Origin: an uncultured Anaerolineae bacterium
Lineage (GTDB): Bacteria; Chloroflexota; Anaerolineae; Aggregatilineales; Phototrophicaceae
Assembly (NCBI GenBank): GCA_937944445.1
Contig: CALDYP010000018.1
Coordinates: 1 to 35,313, forward strand
Direction: 5' to 3'
DNA length: 35,313 nt
In this document: one piece after another, positions 23,659 to 31,511 of the stretch
How the letters are laid out: each line of letters starts with the position of its first letter
Numbering within the stretch: position 1 is the stretch's first letter
The notes under the pieces: model-generated
What the model saw: the letters and a program-made list of their open reading frames with translations, nothing else
Databases searched by the model: none
Told to the model about the DNA's origin: nothing
Program-made: the position numbers and the translations under genes

Positions 23659-24069
23659 CTAGCACAAGAACCCATTATCTTGCAGCCACGCGATCAGTTC
23701 TTCCTCTGTCGGCTCAGTGATCATTGCGCCGCGATGAACCCCCCGCGGGCTAGCGCCAGCGGCCAGCGGCGGCGGCTGAGTGTGCGGGTCAAGCTCGCCG
23801 TGGCGCGCCGCAACCAGCGTCGGCACACTCTGAAACCCCGTCCACGCGACGACGCGCTCACGGGCTGCCGCGTCGCGGTCGATCAACACTTCACGGTAGA
23901 CGATCTGATGTTCAGTCAGCACGCGCTTAGCGATGGTCACAAACGGGCAGCCCATGCTGCGGCTGTACATGATGAGTTCATAGGGCGGGTGAGTGGCAGA
24001 GGTCATAGGTGGATAAATCCGTGTGCTCAGCAGTCGGCGCAAGTTGAACCGCGGTAGAAAGGAGCGCAT
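23659..24069 (-). CDS. Monothiol glutaredoxin-like protein
   Basis: This 136-residue protein has a thioredoxin fold. The active site is C41-P-F-V (SRSMGCPFV), so only the first cysteine of the usual CxxC is present, as in monothiol glutaredoxins. A cis-Pro context (FQSVPTLV) follows near residues 80-87. It has a basic N-terminal extension of about 28 residues and a 25-residue Pro/Ala-rich segment before the last helix; the final residue is Cys. The ATG at 24069 is preferred because GAGGA lies six bases upstream; an internal Met22 lacks one. It follows the amidase gene by 16 bases. Confidence 0.8.
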   Translation of the reverse strand: MRSFLPRFNLRRLLSTRIYPPMTSATHPPYELIMYSRSMGCPFVTIAKRVLTEHQIVYREVLIDRDAAARERVVAWTGFQSVPTLVAARHGELDPHTQPPPLAAGASPRGVHRGAMITEPTEEELIAWLQDNGFLC

Positions 24070-24085
24070 AGGCTTTCCTCGCTCG

Positions 24086-25285
24086 TCAAGGGGACGTGGG
24101 GGTAGGCGTGCGCACGAAAAAATCAGGCGTGGCCAGCAGATCGTTCGTGCTAGGTGACAGGAAGCACAACACGCCTTCCACCAGCGCCTGTGCCATGTCG
24201 TCTTGGCGCGTGGTGAGGATCTCGCGGTCGTCTTTCATGAAGCCCAACTCGATGATCGCGGCGGGCGTCAGCGGGTGAATCTCGCGGAAGGTGTGGTAAT
24301 CGGTCATGTCGCGGGTGAGGTTGAAGCGCCGTTCAAGGCCGACGATGCGCCCGTAGTGCAGCGCGATGCACTCGGCCAGCAGGTCATCGACGCCGCCGGT
24401 GGGGCGCACCGCAGCCTTAGAGACCAAGAAGCCGCTTACCCGCTCGCCAAAGTCGCGGCAGGTGTTGGCGTGGATCGACACCAGCACTGCTGCGCGGTAG
24501 TTGTCAAGGCGGGCGTCGAACTCGTCCAGCAAGTCCACGCTGTAGCCCAGCCCACGCAGCGCCCGCACGACGCGCGTGGCCACTTCAAAGTTGATGCTGG
24601 CCTCGGTCAACCCATCCGGGCAGACCGCGCCGGGGTCGTTCTGCGGGCCGCGATGCCCGCTGACGATGCCGATGCGCTGCAAGTAATTAGGGGTGGGCAG
24701 CGCCGTGGGCTGCACAACGGGGATGTTGGTTGAATCCGCCACCACCAGCCGATTGACCACCCGCTGATCGAGAAACTCCGGTGAGGTGAACCACGTGAAG
24801 ATGGTGCTGGCCACCCCGCCAGCGATGAGGATGATGAGCGCCGTGCGCAGAAAGCCGCCCAACACGCCGACGCGATGCCGCGTGACGCGCTCACGGCGGC
24901 GTTGAATGCGCTGGATGCGCTGGGCTTCCAGCCGCGCGGCGGTCACCGCATCCTCAGGAGGCGCGGGCGGTGGAGGCGGCTCTGGCGAGGGGGCTGGGTC
25001 AGGGTCAGGCGCTGCTGTGGGTCGCAGTGGAGGGGGGGCCTCAACACTGAGGCGCAGCGGCTGGCGCACACGAGGCGGCTCTGGCTCTGGCAGGGGCGGG
25101 ATAGGCGCTTCTTCTGCGGCAGGCGGCGGGGGCAAATCCGACGGGGGAGTGGCCGCCTCTGCCGCGGCTTCGCGCTGGCGACGAGCCGCCGCTTGGCGCA
25201 TCAACTCGACAAAGATCGTGCTAGGCGCGATCTCAGGCACGTCGGGCGGTGGAGCGTCGGATGAGCGATTGATCTCGTCAGGCAT
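24086..25285 (-). CDS. Membrane-anchored N-acetylmuramoyl-L-alanine amidase (Amidase_3)
   Basis: This 399-residue protein has a proline- and glutamate-rich cytoplasmic N-terminal part (1-138), one membrane helix (about 139-166) and an external Amidase_3 catalytic domain (about 203-375). Zinc ligands are H211 (SGHRGPQNDPGA), E228 (GLTEA) and H272 (SIHANT), with catalytic E346 (IIELGFM). It cuts the bond between muramic acid and the stem peptide and acts in cell-wall remodelling or cell separation. The long cytoplasmic Pro/Glu-rich arm is unusual for this family and could bind division or signalling proteins. It heads a three-gene run with the glutaredoxin-like and tail-anchored proteins. Confidence 0.92.
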   Translation of the reverse strand: MPDEINRSSDAPPPDVPEIAPSTIFVELMRQAAARRQREAAAEAATPPSDLPPPPAAEEAPIPPLPEPEPPRVRQPLRLSVEAPPPLRPTAAPDPDPAPSPEPPPPPAPPEDAVTAARLEAQRIQRIQRRRERVTRHRVGVLGGFLRTALIILIAGGVASTIFTWFTSPEFLDQRVVNRLVVADSTNIPVVQPTALPTPNYLQRIGIVSGHRGPQNDPGAVCPDGLTEASINFEVATRVVRALRGLGYSVDLLDEFDARLDNYRAAVLVSIHANTCRDFGERVSGFLVSKAAVRPTGGVDDLLAECIALHYGRIVGLERRFNLTRDMTDYHTFREIHPLTPAAIIELGFMKDDREILTTRQDDMAQALVEGVLCFLSPSTNDLLATPDFFVRTPTPTSP

Positions 25286-25458
25286 ATCGCAGCAGCGCGT
25301 CTGGTCTTACTAGCGATTGTAGGCCATCTGGCCTAATTCGGCTACTCTTGAATTCTCTTGAAAGCGTCTGTCGAGCCGCGAACCGCGAACTGCGCAGGCG
25401 CTGTCTCGGCGACGTGGGGATGATGTGGGGGCACAGCGTGCCGCGCCGGCAGCTTTCA

Positions 25459-25480
25459 TGAGGCCCGCGCGCGGGCCTCA
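25459..25480. other. Perfect 22-base palindrome in the amidase/ppiB divergent region
   Basis: TGAGGCCCGCG is followed at once by its reverse complement CGCGGGCCTCA, with no spacer. A C/T-rich run follows on the plus strand, but no terminator-like T-run. It lies about 73 bases before the cyclophilin start. The rest of the 267-base gap (25286-25552) shows no RNA gene; a TATGCT near 25508 has no convincing -35. It may be a protein-binding dyad or part of the ppiB leader. Confidence 0.5.
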
Positions 25481-25552
25481 CTCTTCCCTGTTACCTGCCC
25501 ATCCGCTATGCTGAACGCAGCGTTTTTCTGACAATTTTAGAGGAGCTTTCCC

Positions 25553-26041
25553 ATGCCCAAGAGCTATGCGGCTTACCCCGCGGCAGTCATCGACAAGACC
25601 AAGCAGTACACCGCGCTCATCCACACCAGCAAGGGCACGATTCGCGTCAACCTGTTCGCGGATCGCGCGCCGCTGACCGTCAACAACTTTGTGTTCCTCG
25701 CGCAGGAGGGCTTCTACGACGGGCTGAACTTCCACCGCGTCATCAAGGATTTCATGATTCAAGGCGGCTGCCCCAACGGCGACGGGCGCGGCGGGCCGGG
25801 CTACCGCTGGAACGACGAACCGGCCGCCTTGCAGATCAAACATGAGCGCGGCTCGCTCAGCATGGCCAACGCTGGCCCCAACACCAACGGCAGCCAGTTC
25901 TTCATCACCCACGTCGTCACTGACTGGCTGAACGGCAAGCACGCCGTGTTCGGCAAGGTCGCCAGCGATGCCGATCAAGCCGTCGTGGACAGCATCCAGC
26001 AGGGCGACAAGATCGACCGCGTCGAAATCGTCGTGAGCTAG
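25553..26041 (+). CDS. ppiB: Peptidyl-prolyl cis-trans isomerase, cyclophilin type
   Basis: This 162-residue single-domain cyclophilin has the core motifs [14 protein letters not shown] (with the catalytic Arg), [12 protein letters not shown] and HAVFGKV. It speeds proline isomerisation during protein folding. No signal peptide is present, so it works in the cytoplasm. AGAGGAG lies a few bases upstream of the ATG. It is a single-gene unit, divergent from the amidase gene and convergent with the PH-domain gene. A pair of repeat hairpins lies just after its stop. Confidence 0.95.
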   Translation: MPKSYAAYPAAVIDKTKQYTALIHTSKGTIRVNLFADRAPLTVNNFVFLAQEGFYDGLNFHRVIKDFMIQGGCPNGDGRGGPGYRWNDEPAALQIKHERGSLSMANAGPNTNGSQFFITHVVTDWLNGKHAVFGKVASDADQAVVDSIQQGDKIDRVEIVVS

Positions 26042-26045
26042 CTAG

Positions 26046-26093
26046 TTAGGGACAGGGCCTGCCCTGTCTTAGGGACAGGGCCTGCCCTGTCCG
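26046..26093. repeat. Two tandem B-type repeat hairpins
   Basis: Two nearly identical copies of TTAGGGACAGGGCCTGCCCTG stand head to tail at 26046 and 26069, five bases after the ppiB stop and before the end of the PH-domain gene. They form 8-9-bp-arm hairpins and may end transcription from both sides, although no T-run follows. Confidence 0.75.
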
Positions 26094-26128
26094 GTTTCTC
26101 AATCCCCCTTGCAGGGCGCGCCGCCCCC

Positions 26129-27649
26129 CTACGCTTGGGGCGGGCGCGGGAACAGCGGCGGCGGGGGCGGCGCATCCTCACGGGGGGGTGTGGCGGCCGG
26201 CGCGCTGGGTGGCGCTGGGAACGGCGGCGGCACGCTGGGCGGCGGCAGCGGCGCGCTCACCGGTGGCGGCTGTGGCACAGAGAAGCCTGAGGCAGGCTGC
26301 GGCATCTGGTAGGGGGGCGGCTGCGTCGGGTTGTAAGGCTGATAGGGTCGCCCTTGCGAGAGCGTCGGGCGCGGCGCAGGCATAGGCGAGACGGGCATCG
26401 GGGACGACTGCGCGGGCGGGAGCAAGCCGCGCTCTTCCATCATCTCATGATAGGCCTGAAGGTACTGCGCGATGACGGCCTGCTGCTGGTCTTGCTGGTC
26501 AAAGGCGGCTTGCTGGCGCGCTTGGCCTTGACGCCGCGTCAGCTCCGCTTGAACGCCCAGCGGGTTGTAGATGTCTTTGAAAACCTTGTACTCGTTCGCC
26601 CCGATGAGCGTAAACCGCAGCGTGCCCTTGTTCAGGATTTGGTTGATCAGCCCCTGCGATTCTGAGATGATGTTGTCGACGCGCTTGAGCAGCAGCACAT
26701 CGCGTTCGTTTTGCAGCCACAGCGGGCGCTGATGCAGCAGCGTGATCGTGTTGTCCGTCACGATCATGTAATCGTTGCGGAAGTCGGTATCTTGCCACAA
26801 GAACCACGCCCCGCCGATCACGAACAGCACCAAGCTGATGCCGAAGCCGATCACCCCCAGCCCCAGCCATTGCAGCGTAAAGAGCGACACGATCGCCCCG
26901 ATCAACACCAGCAGCGGCAGCCACACCATCTTCACCCATACGTACCAATGATGCCGAAACACGATCGCCCCGTTTTCAGCTGGGTAGCTGGCGATGAACG
27001 GCGACCACGGCATGCGCACTGGGCCGACCGTCGTCGTGCGCGGCGGCGCAGCGAAAGCCTCGACCGCGTTGCCGGGCGTGATCATCCGCTCGACCATGCG
27101 GCGCATCTCGGCGTTGTCTGGGCGGCCTTGCGCTGCCCGATGCTGGCGCATGTCCATCAGGATCAAATCTTGCACCTTGTCCGGGTCAGGGATCATGCGC
27201 AGCCGCACATCGCCCGCGCTGCCACTGGTGCGGATGACCACATATCCATAATGAAACGCCAGCGCGAACAAGTCCCAGTTGGGGATGTCGGCGTTGATCT
27301 CTTGAATGCTCGTCAGCGGGATTTCGCTCACGGTTTGGCTGAAGCGCAGCAAATTGCGCTGGATGCGCACCACCCGCTGATCGGTGATGAAGATGCTGTC
27401 GTTGACCCAGTCGGCGTAGAGATACAGCCCGAACGCCAGCGCGAACACCAAGCCCAGCACGATGAACACGCCGCCGAACAGCGGCAGCAAGAGGCCCGCG
27501 CCCACGCCCCCCAGCGCCATCAGCACGCTGATCGGCAGCCAGCGCACCCACGCCCACCAGTGGCTGCGCGTCTCAAGCAGCACGATCTCGTTTGGGCGCT
27601 GCGTTTGGAAGCGCAGCGGCGGTGAAGTGGGAGACATCGGCGGCTGCAT
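26129..27649 (-). CDS. Membrane protein with two bacterial PH domains
   Basis: The start chosen is the ATG at 27649, where GAGAGGA lies upstream; an in-frame ATG at 27694 overlaps a TATACT element. The 506-residue product has two copies of the same unit: a pair of membrane segments (about residues 35-80 and 245-285), each followed by a bacterial PH (bPH2/YdbS-like) domain with VNDSIFITDQRVVRIQRNL and FRNDYMIVTDNTITLLHQR. A Pro/Gln-rich cytoplasmic tail of about 110 residues (from about 395) ends the protein. Such proteins are held at the membrane, but their role is not established. The tail resembles low-complexity interaction regions. It stands alone on its strand. Confidence 0.87.
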   Translation of the reverse strand: MQPPMSPTSPPLRFQTQRPNEIVLLETRSHWWAWVRWLPISVLMALGGVGAGLLLPLFGGVFIVLGLVFALAFGLYLYADWVNDSIFITDQRVVRIQRNLLRFSQTVSEIPLTSIQEINADIPNWDLFALAFHYGYVVIRTSGSAGDVRLRMIPDPDKVQDLILMDMRQHRAAQGRPDNAEMRRMVERMITPGNAVEAFAAPPRTTTVGPVRMPWSPFIASYPAENGAIVFRHHWYVWVKMVWLPLLVLIGAIVSLFTLQWLGLGVIGFGISLVLFVIGGAWFLWQDTDFRNDYMIVTDNTITLLHQRPLWLQNERDVLLLKRVDNIISESQGLINQILNKGTLRFTLIGANEYKVFKDIYNPLGVQAELTRRQGQARQQAAFDQQDQQQAVIAQYLQAYHEMMEERGLLPPAQSSPMPVSPMPAPRPTLSQGRPYQPYNPTQPPPYQMPQPASGFSVPQPPPVSAPLPPPSVPPPFPAPPSAPAATPPREDAPPPPPLFPRPPQA

Positions 27650-27744
27650 AGGCCAGTCCTCTCCAAGCAACAGTTGATTTGAGTATAACAACATTTTACG
27701 CGGTTCTGGTGGGCCTCATCCGCCAACCCTAATGCCCATCACAA

Positions 27745-27772
27745 TCGTAGGGACGCGGCCTGCCGCATCCGC
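27745..27772. repeat. Variant repeat hairpin with a third inner-arm sequence
   Basis: GGACGCGGCCTGCCGCATCC keeps the family framework (CGTAGGGAC, inner arm, CTG, inner arm, TCCG) but has inner arms GCGGC and GCCGC. These pair with each other, yet differ from the AGGGC/GCCCT and GCGAC/GTCGC arms of the other copies. One outer C-A mismatch is present. It lies between the divergent PH and S9 peptidase genes. Confidence 0.7.
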
Positions 27773-27853
27773 GAGGGTGGGGAGCCTCAGCCTCTGTCGG
27801 TTCTGTTTGCGCTCAGCCTGCATGGCCTATACCATTATAAAAACCTTTTCGCC

Positions 27854-27859
27854 TATAAT
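27854..27859 (+). promoter_or_regulatory. Consensus -10 element before the S9 peptidase gene
   Basis: A perfect TATAAT lies 39 bases before the start codon, but no good -35 is found at 16-18 bases. A second AT-rich element (TTATAAA, 27835-27841) lies 13 bases further up. The region is strikingly AT-rich for this genome. Confidence 0.4.
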
Positions 27860-27897
27860 CGCGTTTTACGTTCTTAGGACTCATGAAGGATTAGCCA

Positions 27898-29850
27898 ATG
27901 GGCGAAAAGCGCCGCATCACGCCAGAGGATCTGGCGGCGATTGTCTATGTGGAGGAACCGCAGTGCAGCCCAGACGGGCAGTGGGTGGCTTACACTCGTC
28001 AGCAGCCGTCCCTTGAGGCCAACAACTACGACAGCAGCTTGTGGCTGGTGGCCGCGCGCGGCGGTGACCCCGTGCAACTCACCTACAGCGGGAAGGACTC
28101 TCAGCCGCGCTGGTCGCCAGATGGGACGCGGCTCGCGTTGGTCTCGGCGCGCAGCGGCCAGCCGCAGATCTACACGCTGCCGATGGGCGCGGTGGGCGGC
28201 GAAGCGCGTCAACTGACGCGGCACATCAACGGCGCAACCTCGCCTGTTTGGTCGCCGGATGGGCGACACATCGCGTTCTTGGCGCGGCTGAACGCGGCAG
28301 AGCGCGCCGACGAAGACGCCGGCCAGCCCCAGACTGCCACCTCTGAACAGCGTTCGACCTTCTTTGACCCGTTAATCATTGACCGCGTTCCCTACCGCGA
28401 CGGCACAACCGTGCACGACAACCGCTTTGTGCACCTCTACGTGGTCGACGCAGCCGGCGGCCCCCCACGACGGCTGACCCACCACGATGCACACTACACC
28501 GCGCCCGTTTGGTCGCCAGATGGGGCGAAGCTCTACACGACGCGCATCGTGCAGGTCGGCGGGGATGAGTATTGGCGCTACGCCAGCATCTTTGAGATCG
28601 ACGCTGCCACCGGCGCAGAGCGCCCACTCATGGACGGCCAGCACACGATCAACGACCTGACGATCAGCCCTGATGGGCGCTTCTTGGCTTTCAATCGGCG
28701 CGATGGCCGCGACACCGCCAGCCAATTCGAGTGCTGCCTGCTAGAGCTGGCCAGCGGCGCGCGGCGCGTCCTCAACGCTGCGCTAGATCGGCCAGTGACG
28801 CATCTCGTGTGGGAGTCGGCGCAGGCGCTGCTGGCCGTCGTGGCGACGGAAGGGCGCAGCGTGCTGTATCGCTTGGGCGTGGACGGCCGCGCGGAAGTTG
28901 TGATCGACGAGCCACAGCAGATCCTCAGCCTGAGCCATGCCGCAGGGGTGACGGTCGTCTCATCGGCGACGATGCACAACCCCAGCGAGCTGATCGCCTA
29001 CGACGCGCAGGGGCGGCGCGCCCTCACGCGGGTGAACGACGCGCTGCTAGCCGCGCTGACGGTGCAGCCCGCGCACGAGATTTGGTTCAACAGCCCGTAT
29101 GGGCGCATTCAAGGCTGGTATCACCTGCCAGTGGGCTATGAAGAAGGGCGCACGTACCCGCTGGCGCTCAACATCCACGGTGGGCCGCAGCTCATGTGGG
29201 GGCCGCACGAGCGCACCCTGTGGCACGAGTGGCAGTGCCACGCCGCAGAGGGCTACGTCGTGTTCTACTGCAACCCGCGCGGCAGCGAAGGCTACGGCAA
29301 CGCCTTCAACCACGCGCTGAACCACAACTGGGGCGAGCTGGCCATGCAGGACATCATGGCCGGCGTGGAGGCGATGCTGGCCACCGGCCTCGTAGACGCG
29401 GAACGCATGGTGCTCACCGGCGGCTCGTTCGGCGGCTTCATGACGGCGTGGATCGTCGCGCATGACACGCGCTTCAAGGCGGCGGTTGCTCAGCGCGGGG
29501 TCTACAACCTCATCAGCTTCTACGGCACGACCGACATCCCCACTTTCGCTGAGACGCAGTTCAACTGCCTGCCGTGGGACGATCACGAATACCTCTGGCA
29601 GCGCTCACCGCTGGCGCATGCGAAACACATCCAAACGCCCCTGCTCATCATCCACAGCGAGAACGATTTCCGCGTGGCGATGGAGCAAGCTGAGCAGTTG
29701 TTCACATGGCTGCACCGCATGGGCAAGACGGTGCGTTTTGTGCGCTTCCCGCGTGATGGCCATGAGATGACGCGCAGCGGCGAGCCGCAGCACCGCCTGC
29801 GCAGCTTGCAAGAGATGCTGGCGTGGTGGAGCGCGCACCTCACGAAGTGA
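27898..29850 (+). CDS. S9-family prolyl oligopeptidase / acylaminoacyl peptidase
   Basis: This 650-residue protein has the two-part S9 layout. An N-terminal beta-propeller has repeated blade motifs (WSPDG at several sites, plus CSPDGQWVAY and ISPDGRFLAF). The C-terminal alpha/beta-hydrolase carries the triad S510 (GGSFGGF), D590 (SENDFRV) and H622 (RDGHEM). It cleaves short peptides or N-acylated amino acids, in the cytoplasm because no signal is present. AAGGA precedes the ATG. Its last 11 bases overlap the end of the opposing MarR gene, in a region that also forms a hairpin. Confidence 0.94.
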   Translation: MGEKRRITPEDLAAIVYVEEPQCSPDGQWVAYTRQQPSLEANNYDSSLWLVAARGGDPVQLTYSGKDSQPRWSPDGTRLALVSARSGQPQIYTLPMGAVGGEARQLTRHINGATSPVWSPDGRHIAFLARLNAAERADEDAGQPQTATSEQRSTFFDPLIIDRVPYRDGTTVHDNRFVHLYVVDAAGGPPRRLTHHDAHYTAPVWSPDGAKLYTTRIVQVGGDEYWRYASIFEIDAATGAERPLMDGQHTINDLTISPDGRFLAFNRRDGRDTASQFECCLLELASGARRVLNAALDRPVTHLVWESAQALLAVVATEGRSVLYRLGVDGRAEVVIDEPQQILSLSHAAGVTVVSSATMHNPSELIAYDAQGRRALTRVNDALLAALTVQPAHEIWFNSPYGRIQGWYHLPVGYEEGRTYPLALNIHGGPQLMWGPHERTLWHEWQCHAAEGYVVFYCNPRGSEGYGNAFNHALNHNWGELAMQDIMAGVEAMLATGLVDAERMVLTGGSFGGFMTAWIVAHDTRFKAAVAQRGVYNLISFYGTTDIPTFAETQFNCLPWDDHEYLWQRSPLAHAKHIQTPLLIIHSENDFRVAMEQAEQLFTWLHRMGKTVRFVRFPRDGHEMTRSGEPQHRLRSLQEMLAWWSAHLTK

Positions 29851-29853
29851 GGT
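29837..29853. terminator. Hairpin over the shared 3' ends of two convergent genes
   Basis: ACCTCAC and GTGAGGT pair around a GAA loop. The stem includes the stop codons of both the S9 peptidase gene and the MarR gene. No T-run follows on either strand, so termination by it is uncertain. Confidence 0.4.
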
Positions 29854-30322
29854 TCTCGATGGGGAACTGCTCCGAGAGCAGGCGCAGGTAGAAGCGGATC
29901 TTGTCCATCGCCTCGCGCCGCTCGTGGGCAGGCAGCAGGCGCAGCACCGCCCCGGCCTGTTCCATCAACGTAGCCTGCACCGCCGCGAAACGCTGCGCGC
30001 CGTGCTCGGTCAGGTGCACGTCCACGCTGCGCCCGTCGCTGCCGCTGCGCACGCGCTGGACGAGCGGCGGCGTGCTGGTCTCCATGCGTTTGATGAGGCC
30101 GGTCATGGTGGCGTTGGTCAGGTGGTGTTCCTCGGCGATCTGCCCAATGCGACAGCGGCCACCGTGCTGGATCAACGTGCGCAGGACGAAAAACTGCGGC
30201 GGCGTCAACTGATGCTGCGCCAGAAACACAAACAAGCGCTTCTCCAGCAAGTTCACCACTTCAAACGCCAAGTTCCAGAACGTGTGGATGTCCTCGGTCA
30301 GCTCGTCCAACGCAGTTGTCAC
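29840..30322 (-). CDS. MarR-family transcription regulator
   Basis: This 160-residue protein starts with GTG at 30322 and has no clear Shine-Dalgarno. It has the winged-helix core of MarR: TPPQFFVLRTLIQHGG, the recognition helix region IGQIAEEHHLTNATMTGLIKRME, and a wing VQRVRSGSDGRSVDVHLTEHG with the D-R-S turn. Flanking helices form the dimer. Such proteins bind a dyad and release DNA on binding a small ligand or on oxidation; Cys57 (GGRCRIG) is its only evident thiol. An imperfect dyad with TTG and CAA half-sites lies just upstream of the gene (about 30339-30350), perhaps for self-control. The neighbours give no ligand clue. Confidence 0.92.
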   Translation of the reverse strand: MTTALDELTEDIHTFWNLAFEVVNLLEKRLFVFLAQHQLTPPQFFVLRTLIQHGGRCRIGQIAEEHHLTNATMTGLIKRMETSTPPLVQRVRSGSDGRSVDVHLTEHGAQRFAAVQATLMEQAGAVLRLLPAHERREAMDKIRFYLRLLSEQFPIENLTS

Positions 30323-30389
30323 TCTTTTTGGTTAATTTGGATTCAAGTATACGGCCATTTGCGCAATTCAGCATCCAATACGCTGCTTG

Positions 30390-30457
30390 GGGTGTGTCTA
30401 AAGATAAACAGACAGCCATCGGCCTTCACCGTCGCGCCGAGCGCTTCAGCACTCGGC
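30390..30457. repeat. Truncated relative of the MITE-like element
   Basis: Bases 30394-30457 match 19372-19435 over 64 positions with about four changes. The start (GGGTGTGTCTAAA from 30390) resembles the left end of the intact element with two changes. After the internal hairpin the similarity stops and no right inverted end or target duplication is found. The hairpin stem is kept in both copies but the two loop bases differ (GA versus TC, the reverse complement). It lies in the MarR/cobalamin-protein divergent gap, upstream of the latter's promoter. Confidence 0.75.
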
Positions 30458-30542
30458 GCAACTCCCGCTGCTTGTAGCGGTTTGGCGCGCCGGGCCGCCT
30501 GCGGGTGAATGTATCATGGGGGATGGGGGCGCGCCGCTTTTT

Positions 30543-30551
30543 TGCTATACT
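30543..30551 (+). promoter_or_regulatory. Extended -10 promoter of the cobalamin-binding-type gene
   Basis: TGCTATACT is an extended -10 (TGn plus TATACT), about 30 bases before the start codon, with AAGGAG between them. There is no good -35, which fits extended -10 promoters. Confidence 0.45.
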
Positions 30552-30581
30552 GGAAGCAACACAGCTTAAGGAGCGTCTAAC

Positions 30582-31511
30582 ATGCGGATTGCGTCCCTGC
30601 TGCCTAGCAGCACCGAGATCGTGTGTGCGTTGGGCTTTCAAGAGTCGCTGGTGGCTCGGTCTCATGAGTGCGACTTCCCGCCTGCGGTGAAGCAGCTGCC
30701 AGCCGTCACCGCGCCCAAGTTCAACCCTGACGGCCGCAGCTATCAGATCAACGAGCGCGTGAAGGCGATCTTGCAGGAGGCCACCTCGGTCTACCGCATC
30801 GACGGCGACCAGTTGAAGGCGCTGGCCCCCGATGTGATCGTGACTCAAGCTCAGTGCGAGGTGTGCGCTGTCAGCCTCGCCGAGGTGGAGCGCGTGGCGT
30901 GCGAATGGCTCGACATCCCGGCGCAGATCGTGGCGCTGGAGCCGAACGCCCTCGCCGACGTGTTCCAAGACATCCAGCGCGTGGCGGAGGCGCTGAACGT
31001 GCCCGAGCGCGGCCATGCGCTGGTGGCGGCGCTGCGGCAGCGCATGGCCGACATCGCCGACCAAGCCAGCGCCCTGCCCAAGCCAACCGTCGCCACCATC
31101 GAATGGATCGACCCGCTCATGGCGGCTGGCAACTGGATGCCGGAACTGGTCGAGATGGCCGGCGGGCGCAACCTGCTAGGCCGCGCCGGGGAGCATTCTC
31201 CGTGGCTGACGTGGGACGAGCTGGCTGCCGCTGACCCCGACGTGATCGTGATCTTGCCCTGCGGCTACGACATCCCTACGACGGAACGCGAGCTGCCCGC
31301 GCTCACCCAGCACCCACGCTGGCAGACGCTGCGGGCGGTGCAGGCCGGGCGCGTCTACCTGACCGACGGCAACCAGTACTTTAACCGCCCCGGGCCGCGC
31401 CTCGTCGAATCGCTGGAGATTCTGGCGGAAATCCTGCACCCGCGCCGCTTCAACTTCGGCCATCAAGGCAGCGGCTGGCGCATGCTCGAGCCAACTGCGG
31501 CGTTAGGGTGA
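30582..31511 (+). CDS. BtuF-like (cobalamin-type) binding protein without a signal peptide
   Basis: This 309-residue protein has the class III periplasmic-binding fold: an N-lobe starting RIASLLPSSTEIVCALG, a helical backbone near 125-160 and a C-lobe with the WLTWDELAAADPDVIVILPCGYD segment. It matches COG0614-type cobalamin/iron-chelate binding proteins. The family motif that normally follows a signal peptide begins here at the initiator Met, so the protein should remain in the cytoplasm. No BtuC or BtuD permease gene is nearby. It may store, sense or escort a corrinoid rather than import it. Its last 49 bases overlap the end of the opposite GT87-like gene. Confidence 0.82.
   Translation: MRIASLLPSSTEIVCALGFQESLVARSHECDFPPAVKQLPAVTAPKFNPDGRSYQINERVKAILQEATSVYRIDGDQLKALAPDVIVTQAQCEVCAVSLAEVERVACEWLDIPAQIVALEPNALADVFQDIQRVAEALNVPERGHALVAALRQRMADIADQASALPKPTVATIEWIDPLMAAGNWMPELVEMAGGRNLLGRAGEHSPWLTWDELAAADPDVIVILPCGYDIPTTERELPALTQHPRWQTLRAVQAGRVYLTDGNQYFNRPGPRLVESLEILAEILHPRRFNFGHQGSGWRMLEPTAALG

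Noticed and set aside
25286..25552. tRNA or small RNA gene in the amidase/ppiB gap
   Set aside because: I could not find a cloverleaf, a TTCGA-type T-loop or a terminator; only the 22-base palindrome stands out.
26711..27625. Open frame of 304 codons on the plus strand over the PH-domain gene
   Set aside because: Shadow frame rich in His, Arg and Gln with no recognisable motif; the minus-strand gene has clear membrane and PH segments.
30394..30457. Conserved small RNA shared by two loci
   Set aside because: The other copy has inverted ends and an exact 8-bp target duplication, so a mobile element explains the similarity better, although an embedded RNA cannot be excluded.
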